A stretch of 64,000 nucleotides of DNA from Spirochaetia bacterium (GCA_009885955.1 VFJS01000002.1:248001-312000), one strand, 5' to 3'. Counted from the first letter of the stretch, positions 1 to 10,563 are shown. The notes: generated by a model from the letters alone, not told the origin. Program-made: numbers and translations.

Positions 1-901
1 GCGTTCTTTTCACCTGGACATCATATCTTGCTGCAATGTCGTCTATTGCGCGGGTAGTGGAAAGATTTGTCACAACCCTCCCCTTCTCCATTGAAAGCAT
101 ATGCTCGGTGACCAGTGCCAGAGTATATTCCTCGCCGATAGGCCTCCCCTTCTCATCAACGATTGCAAGCCTGTCTGCATCGGGATCCTGGGCAAATCCG
201 ATATCGGCTCCATGTTTGATAACTGCCTGCGCCAGGTCCTTCAGATTTTCAGCAAGCGGTTCTGCGCCTCTCGGGAATTCTCCGTTCATGTCACAATAGA
301 GGGGGACGGTCTCACAACCAAGTTCATGAAGGAGGTTCTGTGTTACAACAGAGCCTGCGCCATTGACCGAATCGAGAACTATTTTGAATTTTTTATTCCT
401 AATACTGGCCCTGTCAAGAACTTCAAGCACCCTGTTGATATGAATCTCACCGGCTGAATTATTGCGGTCTATTCTTCCAATCCTGTCCCATTTAACGAAT
501 TCCGGATTTCCATCCATTAATTCAAAAAATTTTTTCATCTCTTTTGAATTCAAAAAAAGGCCCGATGACGTAATCAGCTTGAAGGCATTCCATTCTATGG
601 GATTATGTGACGCGGATATGACTATCCCTCCCGCAGCCTTGAATTCCTCGACTATGATCTGTACAGTGGGCGTCGGAACTATCCCTATGTCTATAACGCT
701 GCATCCCGATAGTGAAAGCACCGATTTCATTCCGTCGGAGATGGCTTCGCCTGAAGGCCGAGAATCCCGGCCGATAATAATTTTCCCTTTTTTTGTATAC
801 CTGGCAAAGGCGGAACCTACTTTTACAATCAGATCCGGCGTTACCGTTTCTCCAACAATCCCCCGTATCCCTGAAATGCTCTTCATCAATGCCGAAGCCA
901 T
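1..901 (-). CDS. Phosphohexomutase (phosphomannomutase/phosphoglucosamine mutase family), 3' end outside window
   Basis: Alpha-D-phosphohexomutase that interconverts hexose 1- and 6-phosphates for envelope sugar synthesis in the cytosol. About 300 of roughly 450 residues are present. Visible motifs are the N-terminal SISGIRGIVG segment, the phosphoserine loop SASHNP near residue 95 and the metal loop DPDADR near residue 240. The family is clear, but the substrate (mannose, glucose or glucosamine) is not decidable from this part. The gene lies directly downstream of secA. An ATG at 907 overlaps the secA stop as ATGA, but the AGGAG ribosome site is only 3 bases from it and 9 bases from the ATG at 901, so 901 is preferred. 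Confidence 0.88.
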   Translation of the reverse strand, partial: MASALMKSISGIRGIVGETVTPDLIVKVGSAFARYTKKGKIIIGRDSRPSGEAISDGMKSVLSLSGCSVIDIGIVPTPTVQIIVEEFKAAGGIVISASHNPIEWNAFKLITSSGLFLNSKEMKKFFELMDGNPEFVKWDRIGRIDRNNSAGEIHINRVLEVLDRASIRNKKFKIVLDSVNGAGSVVTQNLLHELGCETVPLYCDMNGEFPRGAEPLAENLKDLAQAVIKHGADIGFAQDPDADRLAIVDEKGRPIGEEYTLALVTEHMLSMEKGRVVTNLSTTRAIDDIAARYDVQVKRT

Positions 902-903
902 GG

Positions 904-3642
904 TCATCTTCTCCTGTCCCGCCTGGTTTTTTTTCTTTTTACTCCGCCCTCTGTCGGCATATTATCATCCCTGTCTTTTCCTGAAATCTGCCTGGCTGTA
1001 TTGTAAACCGGGATACCGCCTGAGCCGAATTGTTCAACCTCGGCATGGAGCTCATTTCCAACGGCCTTATGCTCATATTCCGGTGAATCCACAACCCTTT
1101 CGATCTGCACCTTCATCATGTATTCAAGTATATCCTGTTTTAATAAATGCATCATCTCTTTGAACAGCCTGAATCCCTGGATTTTATATTCTACAAGAGG
1201 GTTCTTCTCCCCGTATCCCAAGGTCCATATTCCATCCCGGAGCTGGTCCATGGCAAGAAGATGCTCCCTCCACTTATTGTCAATAACCTGCAGTGAAATG
1301 AGCCTTTCCAGAACCCTCATATCGCCGGGACTGGTATCATTTTCTTTCTTCAGATAGGATTCATTGAACCTCATACCAAGTTCAATTATGAATTCATTGA
1401 TGGAAAGATTTGATGGATCAACCTGTTCATAATCAAGGTTCACGGTAAATTTCATCCCCATCCAGCTTTTAATCCCTTCAAGGTTCCATTCCTCGTGGTG
1501 CCCGGCGCCGCCGGTAAAATATTCAATCTCTGATTTTATCACATCATCAATATAACCTTTGATTTTTTGTGATATATCTTCTCCTTCAAGAATTTCGTTT
1601 CTTTCAGAATAAATGAATTCCCTCTGGGAATTCATAACGTCGTCGTATTCGAGAAGGTGTTTCCGTATTTCGAAGTTTCTCCCTTCTACCCTTTTCTGAG
1701 CGCCTGCAATTGCCTTGGATACCATGGGGCTCTCAATCTCCTGCCCCTCGTCCATCCCGAGCCTCTGCATGATGGCTGATATCCTGTCAGAGGCAAAGAG
1801 CCTCATAAGGTCATCCTCAAGGGAGAGATAAAACCGTGATGAGCCGGGATCCCCCTGCCTTCCGGAACGTCCCCTGAGCTGGTTGTCAATCCTTCGCGCC
1901 TCATGCCTCTCAGTGCCGAGTATGTGGAGGCCGCCTGCATCGACCACCTTATTATGGTTTGCAAGCCATTCGGAGCCGTTTCTTATTATGGCCCTGGCCT
2001 TATTACTGTCCTGCCCTGTCATTGCCCCGGAAAGCCTTGACCCTTCATCAAAATTATCGACAAGAATACTGAGCCTGAATTTTTCCCAGACTTCATGGTC
2101 ATGGACAGGGATATGGTTTTCTAAATCATCAACATAGAACCTTCTTCCCCCCAGTACAATGTCGGTCCCCCTTCCTGCCATGTTGGTGGCAATGGTGACC
2201 GCGCCGGGCCTACCCGCCTCGGCTATGATCTGCGCCTCTTTCTCATGGTACTTGGCATTGAGAACATTGTGGAATACACCCCTGGATTTGAGGATGTCTG
2301 ATAACTTTTCAGATTTTTCAATTGATATTGTACCCACGAGGATGGGCTGGCCTTTGCCGCTCAGCTCGGCAATCTCATCGGTAATTGCCTTGTACTTCTC
2401 CTTTTCCGTCCGGTAAATTCTGTCGGGGTGATCCTTGCGTATCATGTTCCTGTTGGTAGGTATTACAACCACATCGAGTTTGTAAATTTTCCTGAATTCC
2501 ATTGCCTCGGTATCGGCAGTTCCTGTCATACCGGCAAGTTTTTTGTACATTCTGAAAAAATTCTGGAATGTTACCGTGGCAAGGGTCTGGCTTTCGCGTG
2601 CCACGGTAACATTTTCTTTTGCCTCCAGGGCCTGGTGCAGGCCGTCGGAGTAGCGTCTCCCGGGCATGAGCCTTCCGGTAAACTCATCAACAATGATGAC
2701 CTCGCCATCCTTGACAATGTAATCTACATCCCTATGAAAAAGAGTGTGGGCCTTCAGCGCCTGGTTGATATGGTGTATGGTGTCAATATGCTTGTTGTCA
2801 TAGAGGTTATCTATCTTCAACAGCCTTTCCACATGCTTGACGCCGGTTTCCGTAAGGGTGACATTTCTGTCCTTTTCATTGACTTCGTAATCCTCTTTTT
2901 CCTTGAGGCCCGGTATTATTTTATTCAGGAGGGAATATTTCTTGGTCGATTCCTCCGTGGAACCCGAAATGATAAGAGGAGTCCTGGCTTCATCGATAAG
3001 AATTGAGTCGACCTCATCCACTATGCAGAAATTGAGTTCCCGCTGGACTTTCAGGCTCTTGTGCTCCACCATGTTGTCCCTCAGATAGTCAAAGCCGAAT
3101 TCATTATTCGTACCGTAGGTTATATCGCACCTGTAGGAATCCTGCCTGTCGTTGGGTGATATGTTATGCTGGATAACGCCCACGGTGAGCCCCAGGAGAT
3201 TGTAAATGGGTGACATCCAGTCGGCATCCCTTCTTGCCAGGTAGTCGTTCACCGTCACCAGATGGGCGCCTTTCCCCGACAGTGCGTTAAGATATAGCGG
3301 AAGTGTCGCGGCAAGGGTCTTCCCTTCTCCGGTTTTCATCTCCGATATCTTCCCCTGGTGGAGAACAATACCGCCTATCATCTGGGCATCAAAATGACGC
3401 ATACCCAGTGTTCTTACCGATGCTTCTCTGACCAGCGCAAAGGCTTCGGGAAGGATATTGTCAAGGGATTCCCCCTTTTCCAGTCTTCCCCTGAATTCCA
3501 TGGTCTTTGCAGTGAGTTCTGCATCTGTCAGTTTTTTAATTTCAGGTTCAAAAGAATTAATCAGAGAAACAAAGGGTTTCAGTTTCTTGATGTCCCTTTC
3601 GTGTTTTGTCCCGAATATCAGCCCCAATGCCTTATCTATCAT
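904..3642 (-). CDS. secA: Preprotein translocase ATPase SecA
   Basis: Motor ATPase that pushes unfolded preproteins through SecYEG at the inner membrane. It is 912 residues, normal for the family. Visible: Walker A (TGEGKT, residues about 104-109), the DEVD Walker B box followed by [11 protein letters not shown] (about 208-222), the preprotein cross-linking region, NMAGRGTDI and the [13 protein letters not shown] helicase motifs, and a helical scaffold. The C-terminus ends in a run of Lys and Arg and lacks the CxCxnCH zinc motif that many SecAs use to bind SecB and phospholipid. The many exported proteins in this window depend on this route. It is likely co-transcribed with the mutase downstream. 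Confidence 0.98.
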   Translation of the reverse strand: MIDKALGLIFGTKHERDIKKLKPFVSLINSFEPEIKKLTDAELTAKTMEFRGRLEKGESLDNILPEAFALVREASVRTLGMRHFDAQMIGGIVLHQGKISEMKTGEGKTLAATLPLYLNALSGKGAHLVTVNDYLARRDADWMSPIYNLLGLTVGVIQHNISPNDRQDSYRCDITYGTNNEFGFDYLRDNMVEHKSLKVQRELNFCIVDEVDSILIDEARTPLIISGSTEESTKKYSLLNKIIPGLKEKEDYEVNEKDRNVTLTETGVKHVERLLKIDNLYDNKHIDTIHHINQALKAHTLFHRDVDYIVKDGEVIIVDEFTGRLMPGRRYSDGLHQALEAKENVTVARESQTLATVTFQNFFRMYKKLAGMTGTADTEAMEFRKIYKLDVVVIPTNRNMIRKDHPDRIYRTEKEKYKAITDEIAELSGKGQPILVGTISIEKSEKLSDILKSRGVFHNVLNAKYHEKEAQIIAEAGRPGAVTIATNMAGRGTDIVLGGRRFYVDDLENHIPVHDHEVWEKFRLSILVDNFDEGSRLSGAMTGQDSNKARAIIRNGSEWLANHNKVVDAGGLHILGTERHEARRIDNQLRGRSGRQGDPGSSRFYLSLEDDLMRLFASDRISAIMQRLGMDEGQEIESPMVSKAIAGAQKRVEGRNFEIRKHLLEYDDVMNSQREFIYSERNEILEGEDISQKIKGYIDDVIKSEIEYFTGGAGHHEEWNLEGIKSWMGMKFTVNLDYEQVDPSNLSINEFIIELGMRFNESYLKKENDTSPGDMRVLERLISLQVIDNKWREHLLAMDQLRDGIWTLGYGEKNPLVEYKIQGFRLFKEMMHLLKQDILEYMMKVQIERVVDSPEYEHKAVGNELHAEVEQFGSGGIPVYNTARQISGKDRDDNMPTEGGVKRKKTRRDRRR

Positions 3643-3816
3643 AGTTTTTCCTTACATTAATCATTTTCACCGGTTAATAATTGCTATATAATATAATAAT
3701 CCCCTGCCCGGATTTTTAAAATCTTTATGATATTTCAAAATTTGTTCATCCAGGATGCTGAACCACAAATATTATAACCTGATTATTTTACAAGAATTTA
3801 TGCCGATTTTTATTTA

Positions 3817-4941
3817 TCAACTTAATTTTTTGTTTGAATCATAAATATTGATGATTTTTTCTTTGAGGGGAGAAAGGGTGTTCCTGTCCAGTGCAGAACC
3901 GATTATGGAACCGGGATATTTTGCGGAAATCTGATTAATTGTTATTTCATCTTTAATAAGATCTATTTTATTGAAAAAATTTAACCTTGGCTTGTTATGG
4001 CATTCCAGATTTTTCAGTTCATTTTCAACGGTGGAAATGTTATTTGCCGCATTTTTTGAACTGATGTCAATTACATGGATGATATAATCGGCACTTTTTA
4101 TCTCTTCGAGGGTTGACCTGAATGATTCAATAAGGGTTGCAGGCAGGTTTGTGATAAAACCTACGGTATCGGTGAGCAGGGTGAATTTTCCTTCATCCAG
4201 ATAGAGCCTCCTGGTATAGGATTCCAGGGTTGCGAATAGCCTGTCTTCAACAAAGAGGTCGTCTTTTGTAAGAGAGTTAATAAGAGTGGATTTCCCCGCA
4301 TTGGTATATCCCACGACTGCGCCAAGGAGCTCATTAGACCGCGATTTCCGCCTCCCCTCGCGTCCGGCCTGAATTTTTTTCAGCTCTTTTTTGAGCTTGA
4401 TAAGCCTGCGCGAGATATGCCTTTTATCGGTCTCAAGCATTTTTTCGCCCGGGCCCCTTGTCCCGATTCCGCCTCCCAGCCTCGACAGGACGCCTCCAAG
4501 GCCCTTGAGACGGGGAAGGATATACTGGAGCTGTGCCATCTCCACCTGGACCCTGGCCTCGGTGCTCTTTGCCCTTTTTACAAAAATATCTATGATAACC
4601 TCGTTCCTTCCGATAACCCGGCACTTCAACACATCTTCAAGATTCCTGATCTGTGCAGGCCTGATATTATTCATGTCAAAGGCAACGAGCTTGATATTTT
4701 TTTCCTCAATAAACTTTTTAATAGTATCGATGTACCCTTTCCCCAGTATATACCCCGGGTCAATTTTGTCGCGCCTGATGACCATGCTGTCGACAACGAT
4801 ACCTCCGGCTGTACTTACCAGGAGCCTGAGCTCGTCAAGGGAATGACGGATCTGCTCCAGGTCTGCCTCGGGCATTTTTAAACCGATGATGAGTGACCGC
4901 TCATCTTTAGAGGATTTTATTCTATTTACCGAGGCATCCAT
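3817..4941 (-). CDS. hflX: Ribosome-associated GTPase HflX
   Basis: Translation-factor-class GTPase that binds the 50S subunit and, in species studied, splits stalled or hibernating ribosomes under stress. It has 374 residues. The N-terminal HflX domain includes DPGYILGKGY, followed by a glycine-rich linker (LSRLGGGIGTRGPGE) and a coiled segment. The G domain shows P-loop GYTNAGKST (about 213-221), DTVG (G3) and NKID (G4). The start codon lies inside the 3' end of the DUF192 gene (20-base overlap), which suggests translational coupling. A 174-base gap without recognised signals separates it from secA. Confidence 0.96.
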   Translation of the reverse strand: MDASVNRIKSSKDERSLIIGLKMPEADLEQIRHSLDELRLLVSTAGGIVVDSMVIRRDKIDPGYILGKGYIDTIKKFIEEKNIKLVAFDMNNIRPAQIRNLEDVLKCRVIGRNEVIIDIFVKRAKSTEARVQVEMAQLQYILPRLKGLGGVLSRLGGGIGTRGPGEKMLETDKRHISRRLIKLKKELKKIQAGREGRRKSRSNELLGAVVGYTNAGKSTLINSLTKDDLFVEDRLFATLESYTRRLYLDEGKFTLLTDTVGFITNLPATLIESFRSTLEEIKSADYIIHVIDISSKNAANNISTVENELKNLECHNKPRLNFFNKIDLIKDEITINQISAKYPGSIIGSALDRNTLSPLKEKIINIYDSNKKLS

Positions 4942-5380
4942 TAAATACTATCCTGTTTCCCTCAGCAATGCCGCTGTTCCTGAACCAGCCATAATTTACC
5001 TCCAGTGCAAATTTTGCAGGCTTCCTTGAGGGATATGTAACTGATGTATCAAGGGGTTTCATGTAATAGATTTCATTAATAATCCCGGTACCGCTTATAT
5101 AGGCGATATCCAGGGGAATGAAGGTATTTTTCATCCAGAAATTCAGAATCTCCTCCTTTTGGAAGATGAACAGCATTCCCGTATCTTTCGGCAGGAATCT
5201 CCTGTACATCAATCCGGTCATCCGCTTTTCTTCAGTATCTGCAATTTCAGCCGTGAGGCGTACCTTCCTTTCATACCTGTTGACTATGGCTATTTCACAA
5301 TAATCACCGACCTGGGATAGCACGGCCGATGCTGAAAAAAACTGGAGAAGCAATAGCAGTCTGAGACTAAAATTCATCAT
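4922..5380 (-). CDS. DUF192 family exported protein
   Basis: A 152-residue protein with a signal peptide (residues 1-22, cut near LSQ) and one DUF192 domain. Recognisable landmarks are RMTGLMYRR, GMLFIF and FWMKNTFIPLDIAYI. The molecular function of DUF192 is not established; it is a small beta-fold of about 110 residues, usually periplasmic or lipid-anchored. The gene overlaps hflX downstream (20 bases) and the exported protein upstream (14 bases), so the three probably form one transcript. Two adjacent ATG codons (5380 and 5377) could both serve as start. Confidence 0.85.
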   Translation of the reverse strand: MMNFSLRLLLLLQFFSASAVLSQVGDYCEIAIVNRYERKVRLTAEIADTEEKRMTGLMYRRFLPKDTGMLFIFQKEEILNFWMKNTFIPLDIAYISGTGIINEIYYMKPLDTSVTYPSRKPAKFALEVNYGWFRNSGIAEGNRIVFNGCLGK

Positions 5381-6119
5381 TAAAAATTATTCTGATAACT
5401 CTGTTGGGTTTTTCATTTTTCTGGAGCATGACATCGAATTCCACGCCTAACTGGTTGAGGTACGTGTACCTGATGCCGAAGTTGGTAAGCCAGTCCTCAT
5501 GCCTTTTGAAATTATAATAGACCCTTTCAGACTCTGCCTTTATGCGGAAAGACTGATTCAGGGGCACATCAAAGCAGAGGAAATAAGAGGTATCACCTGG
5601 AACATAATCGGGCTGGGTGGGAAGCCTCACTCCATAGCTTATATACTGTTCTGAATCAAAGAGGTATATGGGACTTGTAATCGCAAGGTATGGCCCGTAA
5701 ATCATCCTGTTCAGCTTGTTGTATTTATTGGAGGTTTTTCCAATGCTTCCGATGTAAAAGGAATCATAACCGATTGCAACGGCTATGGGAAAAGTCGGCC
5801 ATCCATCGGTGATCTTCAGCCTGGCTATCACACCCGGGATATTGGGGTCGGGCTTATCCTTTCCTATGGCGTTCTGCATGTCCAGTGACAGGCCCAGGAA
5901 CAGGGAGTCATGAAGCCCTATAAGGGTCTTAAGTTCCATGCCGCCATTGTCATATCCCAGGAACTGCACCTGGTAAAGGCCCCTCTGAATGGTGTATGCC
6001 GTGGGAGTATCTATACCCATGGTGCTTTTTGCCTGGGGGTACAGCTCTTTTACCATGAAAAAAAAGAGCGCAGGCAGTATGATGGCATGTATCATTTTCA
6101 TATTACAATCTTTTATCAT
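5367..6119 (-). CDS. Exported beta-strand-rich protein, possibly outer-membrane
   Basis: Not confidently recognised. The 250-residue protein starts with a hydrophobic export signal (about residues 9-28, ending near YPQA) and continues as alternating hydrophobic/polar strands rich in Tyr, Gly and Phe, ending in -NDEF. This is the pattern expected of a small outer-membrane beta-barrel. Segments such as RGLYQVQFLGYDNGG and FPIAVAIGYDSFYIGS recall spirochaete and YjbH-like barrel proteins, but that is only a resemblance. Start codons at 6119, 6101 and 6095 are all possible, and none has an ideally spaced ribosome site. It overlaps the DUF192 gene by 14 bases. Confidence 0.6.
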   Translation of the reverse strand: MIKDCNMKMIHAIILPALFFFMVKELYPQAKSTMGIDTPTAYTIQRGLYQVQFLGYDNGGMELKTLIGLHDSLFLGLSLDMQNAIGKDKPDPNIPGVIARLKITDGWPTFPIAVAIGYDSFYIGSIGKTSNKYNKLNRMIYGPYLAITSPIYLFDSEQYISYGVRLPTQPDYVPGDTSYFLCFDVPLNQSFRIKAESERVYYNFKRHEDWLTNFGIRYTYLNQLGVEFDVMLQKNEKPNRVIRIIFNDEF

Positions 6120-6170
6120 TCCTGAATTTTTACTATTAATCGTATCGGCAGTATTTTTAGATAAGATAAT

Positions 6171-6881
6171 TTATTTATCGTGAAAATGAAGGTTTTGGAT
6201 CTCAAAAAGCTCCTTTATTCCATTCTTTGCCAGGCCAATCATTTCATAAAGACTCTCCAGAGGAAAGGATATGCCCTCCCCTGTACCCTGAATTTCTATG
6301 AGATTGAAATTTTCATCCATGACCAGGTTCATGTCAATATCCGCTTTGGAGTCCTCACTGTAATCAAGATCGAGCAGCAGCTCCCCATGTACCGAACCTA
6401 CTGAAATAGCAGCAATTTTCGATATCATGGGGCTCGATTCAATTCTACCATCCCTTACAAGCCTGTCAAAGGCCAGCTGAAGGGCTATGGAGGCCCCGGT
6501 AATTGATGCAGTCCTTGTCCCTCCATCGGCATTGAGGACATCGCAGTCCACTGAAGCTGAAAGTCCGGGCATTTTAACCAGATCAGTGACTGTCCTCAGA
6601 GACCTTCCGATGAGCCTCTGGATCTCAACTGATCTTCCATCCCGCTTCATGAATTCCCTTTTTACCCTGGGGCTTGTTGAATAAGGGAGCATGGTATATT
6701 CAGCCGTTATCCAGCCCATGCCTTTAGTAACTGCAAAATCCGGAACATCGGTTGATATGCTGACAGCACAGATTACCCTTGTATTTCCCATCTCAATGAG
6801 CACCGATCCGCTTGCACTGGCGCAAAAATCCCTGGTAATCCTGACTTCCCTTATTTCATTGAATTTTCTTGAGTTCCTCAT
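6171..6881 (-). CDS. rph: Ribonuclease PH
   Basis: Phosphate-dependent 3'-5' exoribonuclease that trims tRNA 3' ends. Its 236 residues match the family length. Landmarks are EMGNTRVICAVS, GWITAEYTMLPYST (substrate-binding), the RxVEIQRLIGRSLR phosphate-binding helix, DCDVLNADGGTRTASITGA and an IQGTGEG segment near the end. The ATG at 6881 has an AGGA site 6 bases upstream. Its start overlaps the 3' end of the UPF0164-like gene by 26 bases, so translation is probably coupled. Confidence 0.96.
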   Translation of the reverse strand: MRNSRKFNEIREVRITRDFCASASGSVLIEMGNTRVICAVSISTDVPDFAVTKGMGWITAEYTMLPYSTSPRVKREFMKRDGRSVEIQRLIGRSLRTVTDLVKMPGLSASVDCDVLNADGGTRTASITGASIALQLAFDRLVRDGRIESSPMISKIAAISVGSVHGELLLDLDYSEDSKADIDMNLVMDENFNLIEIQGTGEGISFPLESLYEMIGLAKNGIKELFEIQNLHFHDK

Positions 6882-8082
6882 CCAAATCCTGGTTAGCTTT
6901 TTTTAATTCTATAATTTCTTCTATTTCTTTTATTTTCCTGTCAATATTTGGATAGTACGGGTTAAACTTTTTGCAGGACTTGAATTCCCTAAGGGCGCCT
7001 TCAATATCGTTGTTTATGAAATACTTAATTCCTTTCATGTAATAATCGGAGGCCAGCTTTTTCTGTTCCACGGTAACTATCATGGGGATCAATTTAAATG
7101 AGAGGTTAATGGAAAAGGACGGCCCAAAAATTCCTGAATCCCTGAAAGCCGTGTCGATCTGAAAGGAAACGTTTTCAATGGCATAGTTAAATCCAAGCCC
7201 TATGGAAAATGTATTGCCGTCGTTGAATTTGTATCCCATCCGCAGGGCAAGAATGTCGAGATACTTGAATTCAATTCCTGTATTAACCCTGAAGCTTTCA
7301 TCAAAGCCGGATGTGAAATCGTAAATGTCGGAAGCATATATGAAATTTTCCGTTATATCCATGTTGAAGCCGACCCACTTCGTTAATTTGTAGGATATGC
7401 CGAACCTGAACAATCTGGGGAGCGGGTCATCCTTGGCTTTTGTTCCCATATTCTGAATAGAGAGGCCGATAAAAAAATTCCTGATCGGGGCATCGAATGG
7501 CGAGTACATATACAGGCCCTTGAGCACTCCCACATCAATTGCCCCGGAACTGACAAAGAGGGTGTCAATTTTCTGGTAAATGTACTTAATTGAACCTCCC
7601 ACATTGACGAGTCCTAAATTATAACCGTAGGCTGCAGTAAAAGCCCCGTTAAAGAATATGACATCACCGGTTTTATTTCCGTTAATATCAATCTTATCAA
7701 ATGGCGGCACCCAGAAAATGGAATTTGAAAGGCCCAGGAAACCATTGTACAGGGGCATGGAATAACTAATATTTTCAAATCTGGAATCAAGGATAAGCTG
7801 CTGATGTAAAATTGAAATTTCAGGATATCTCAGGGTCCCCAGGCCTGCCGGATTATAATATATTGAATTTATATCTCCCGTTTCTGCTGTAAAAGCCTCG
7901 CCCATTGCTATCGGCCTGCTTCCCACACCGATTTCGAGAAAAGCTGCGCCGGACCTGCCGATTGAATCAGCTGAATAAACAGGCGTACCCGTTTCTAATA
8001 TAGCAAAAAAGGTGATAAAGATTATCAGCCGGCTAAAGCTCAAAAATATATATGTATAGAGATACTTCAATTTTTCAATCAT
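6856..8082 (-). CDS. UPF0164/PorV-like outer-membrane protein with C-terminal helical tail
   Basis: Exported protein of about 408 residues with a signal peptide ending near VYSA. The barrel begins with the typical SGAAFLEIGVGSRPIAMGEAF segment followed by SIYYNPAGLG, as in the PorV/UPF0164 group. Many amphipathic strands follow. From about residue 330 the chain becomes helical and charged (a TPR-like stretch with YYMKGIKYFINNDIEGALREF), a spirochaete-type extension. The role is uncertain: PorV-type proteins sit in the outer membrane and some help surface secretion. The ATG at 8082 is preferred over the TTG at 8091 because it gives a compact signal peptide. Confidence 0.78.
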   Translation of the reverse strand: MIEKLKYLYTYIFLSFSRLIIFITFFAILETGTPVYSADSIGRSGAAFLEIGVGSRPIAMGEAFTAETGDINSIYYNPAGLGTLRYPEISILHQQLILDSRFENISYSMPLYNGFLGLSNSIFWVPPFDKIDINGNKTGDVIFFNGAFTAAYGYNLGLVNVGGSIKYIYQKIDTLFVSSGAIDVGVLKGLYMYSPFDAPIRNFFIGLSIQNMGTKAKDDPLPRLFRFGISYKLTKWVGFNMDITENFIYASDIYDFTSGFDESFRVNTGIEFKYLDILALRMGYKFNDGNTFSIGLGFNYAIENVSFQIDTAFRDSGIFGPSFSINLSFKLIPMIVTVEQKKLASDYYMKGIKYFINNDIEGALREFKSCKKFNPYYPNIDRKIKEIEEIIELKKANQDLDEELKKIQ

Positions 8083-8264
8083 ATCAGACAAATATAATAA
8101 ATATCATATTACCTTTCAACATAGTTTGATGAAATAATTTAAACATACAAATTATCATATATATATAAGAATATTTGTGAAATGGAAATAATAACATTTT
8201 TCTTTGTACTATCAGGATTATATCTCAGATTAATGAATAAAATGACAATTTTTTTTTCGATATT

Positions 8265-9425
8265 CTACAGGCAGATCATTTTCAGATTTTCGTTAAAGTT
8301 ATTATTATCTGTCTTTGGAATATTTACTATGGTATAAGAATTGTCATCAATTGAGTTATAATCGTCAATCATCTGTTTTATCAGGGATATGAAAATGGTA
8401 TCTGATAGAACAATAATTTTATTATTTGATATCCTCATAACAATTGAATTTCCCGGAAGAATCCGCATCAGCCTGGAGTAAATATATCTCATCTTATACA
8501 GGCTGTTATAATTGATATTCTCCCTGCTGCTGATAATAAGAGCAGAAAAACCTGACAGGTTCTGATGCAGGATTAAAAAATTTTCAGCAGTGCTCAGTAA
8601 ATCTGAGAAAGTTTCAAAATTTCTGCTTTCAAGATTCAGGGCGCTGTTTTCTTTTAATATAAAGAAATGTACCGGCAATTTTTCACATAAAAAATCGAAA
8701 ATCTCCTTTTCTGATGAATCATTGTGTATCTCAATAATAATAACCGGAGGAAGCAGGTCATTGAGCGCCGGATAATCATTGATATTGCTAATCTCTTTAT
8801 ATAAGACAGATGTGATCCGGTTCATTTCAATAAAATAGAGCGATCTGGCATCTTTGCTTCTGAGAAAATCGGTAAAATTTTTTGCCAGAAATGAATTCTC
8901 CTCGATATCATGCCTGTTCAGCAAATATCCATAAGAACTCATCTTTATATCATGGTAGAATTTGTCCCGAGGATTGATGATTAAATAGCCTTCCTTCCCG
9001 CCCCCGGTGACAGCCCTGACATAGCATTTATGGAAATTGCTGAATGTTAGAATGGAATGGAGCATAAAACAGTTCTTGCCCAGGCTGTTTTTTATATATT
9101 CAAGAATTTTGTCATGAAGATTAGTATCTGGATGATTAAACGCATAGGGATCAAAGGAATAATTGATCTCATGAGTATTGTCCAGATTTTTTACCATATA
9201 AAAGAGCTGGTGAAGTTTCATTAAAAGCCTGTCGTCAGGGATATCATCGCATTCATCAGTCTGATCGGCAGGAAGATCTATTTGTTCATTCGCCTCAATT
9301 TTATCCAACAGATTTTTTAAGTCGGGATTAAAGGTCTTTTCACGGAGTATATTTACCGGGAAATCATCAGCAAAATCGCCGGATATTACAGGTTCCTGGC
9401 CGATGTGTTCCATTGATTTATCCAT
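8265..9425 (-). CDS. Unrecognised cytoplasmic protein (386 residues)
   Basis: No family recognised. There is no signal peptide or membrane segment. An acidic N-terminal 80 residues is followed by alternating helices and strands, and the last 170 residues (KDARSLYFIEMNR onward) have the alpha/beta rhythm of a regulatory or degenerate cyclase-like fold; that comparison is only visual. Codon use is AT-rich like its neighbours. It lies 30 bases downstream of nadA on the same strand, so co-transcription is plausible. The 173-base gap to the UPF0164-like gene is AT-rich and shows no clear terminator. Confidence 0.6.
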   Translation of the reverse strand: MDKSMEHIGQEPVISGDFADDFPVNILREKTFNPDLKNLLDKIEANEQIDLPADQTDECDDIPDDRLLMKLHQLFYMVKNLDNTHEINYSFDPYAFNHPDTNLHDKILEYIKNSLGKNCFMLHSILTFSNFHKCYVRAVTGGGKEGYLIINPRDKFYHDIKMSSYGYLLNRHDIEENSFLAKNFTDFLRSKDARSLYFIEMNRITSVLYKEISNINDYPALNDLLPPVIIIEIHNDSSEKEIFDFLCEKLPVHFFILKENSALNLESRNFETFSDLLSTAENFLILHQNLSGFSALIISSRENINYNSLYKMRYIYSRLMRILPGNSIVMRISNNKIIVLSDTIFISLIKQMIDDYNSIDDNSYTIVNIPKTDNNNFNENLKMICL

Positions 9426-9455
9426 AGCTGCTTATCATTCCAATTTTATAACTCA

Positions 9456-10358
9456 TCAATATGAGAGTTCCAGCATTCTTTCAAGGGATTTCAAAGCTTT
9501 CACCCTTATATCATCATTAACGGTAATAACCGGCATTTCATTAACAAGAGAATGATAGAGCTTTTCAAGATTTATTTTTTTCATATTAGGGCAGATGAAT
9601 GATTCCGAGGCAGGTATAAATTCAATATGGGGAGCAGCCTTACTGAGCCTGTGGATCATTCCTATTTCCGTACCTACGATAATCTTCAATGCGTCTGTTT
9701 CCTGGACAAATTTTACCATCTGGCCCGTAGAAAGGACTTTGTCCGCAGCATCAATAACTTCCGGCCTGCACTCAGGGTGTACAATGACTAAGGCGCCGGG
9801 ATTTTTTTCCCTTACAGCCTCCAGGTCAGCAATGGTGAACTTCTCATGCGTGGGGCAAAAACCTTTCCAGGGGATGATTTTTTTTCCGGTAAACCGCTGG
9901 ACATAAGCAGCAAGGTTTCTATCCGGGACAAAAATTATTTTGTTCGACTCAGCCCGTTCAACGATCTTCAGCGCATTTGATGATGTGCAGATTATATCGG
10001 ACAGGGCTTTTACTTCGGCCGAAGAATTTATATAAGTTACAACAACGGCATCGGGATGCTCCTGCTTCAGCTCCATGAGGCCTTCCGCATCAACCATATC
10101 GGCCATGGGGCATCCGGCATCTGGATCGGGAAGTATAACCTTTTTTTCTGGTGATAAAATTGATGCCGATTCGGCCATGAAATGAACACCGCAGAATACA
10201 ATGATATCTGCATCATTTTTTGAAGCCTTCTGTGCAAGCTCAAGGGAATCGCCTGAAATATCTGCAATGTCCTGGATCTCGCCGCTCTGGTAATTGTGGG
10301 CCAGGATCAGGGCATTTTTTTCTCTGGCAATCCTTTTTATTTCACTGCTGATATCCAT
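9456..10358 (-). CDS. nadA: Quinolinate synthase A
   Basis: Condenses iminoaspartate with dihydroxyacetone phosphate to quinolinate, the second step of de novo NAD synthesis, using a [4Fe-4S] cluster. Its 300 residues match the short NadA class. Visible: AHNYQ near residue 20, three likely cluster cysteines at about 83 (AGCPMA), 168 (GFCPTH) and 256 (ICPNM), YINSSAEVKA, and HPEC near 194-197. The ATG at 10358 has a weak AGG about 8 bases upstream. No nadB or nadC lies in this window. Confidence 0.97.
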   Translation of the reverse strand: MDISSEIKRIAREKNALILAHNYQSGEIQDIADISGDSLELAQKASKNDADIIVFCGVHFMAESASILSPEKKVILPDPDAGCPMADMVDAEGLMELKQEHPDAVVVTYINSSAEVKALSDIICTSSNALKIVERAESNKIIFVPDRNLAAYVQRFTGKKIIPWKGFCPTHEKFTIADLEAVREKNPGALVIVHPECRPEVIDAADKVLSTGQMVKFVQETDALKIIVGTEIGMIHRLSKAAPHIEFIPASESFICPNMKKINLEKLYHSLVNEMPVITVNDDIRVKALKSLERMLELSY

Positions 10359-10519
10359 GATAATAACCTGAATAATAATTTTTTGTAGTATTTTTCCTTA
10401 ATACAAATTAAGCAAGAACAATATAATTTCCGGGTAGATTAAAAATATTTCATATTTTGAGGATTATCAATGATAAAATCTGATATAATGAAAAATAAAG
10501 TTATTTTGATAAAAAATTA

Positions 10520-10547
10520 TTGACACTTTTTAGTCATAATTTATATG
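10520..10547 (+). promoter_or_regulatory. Sigma-70-type promoter for tRNA-Asn
   Basis: A consensus -35 TTGACA at 10520-10525 is followed 16 bases later by TATATG at 10542-10547. The tRNA begins 17 bases further on, which is suitable for a very short leader. Confidence 0.6.
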
Positions 10548-10563
10548 AACAAAGTCAGTATAT

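Noticed and set aside
462-1163. 233-residue plus-strand reading frame
   Set aside because: It lies opposite the phosphohexomutase and the secA end; its translation has no domain and the minus-strand genes are unmistakable.
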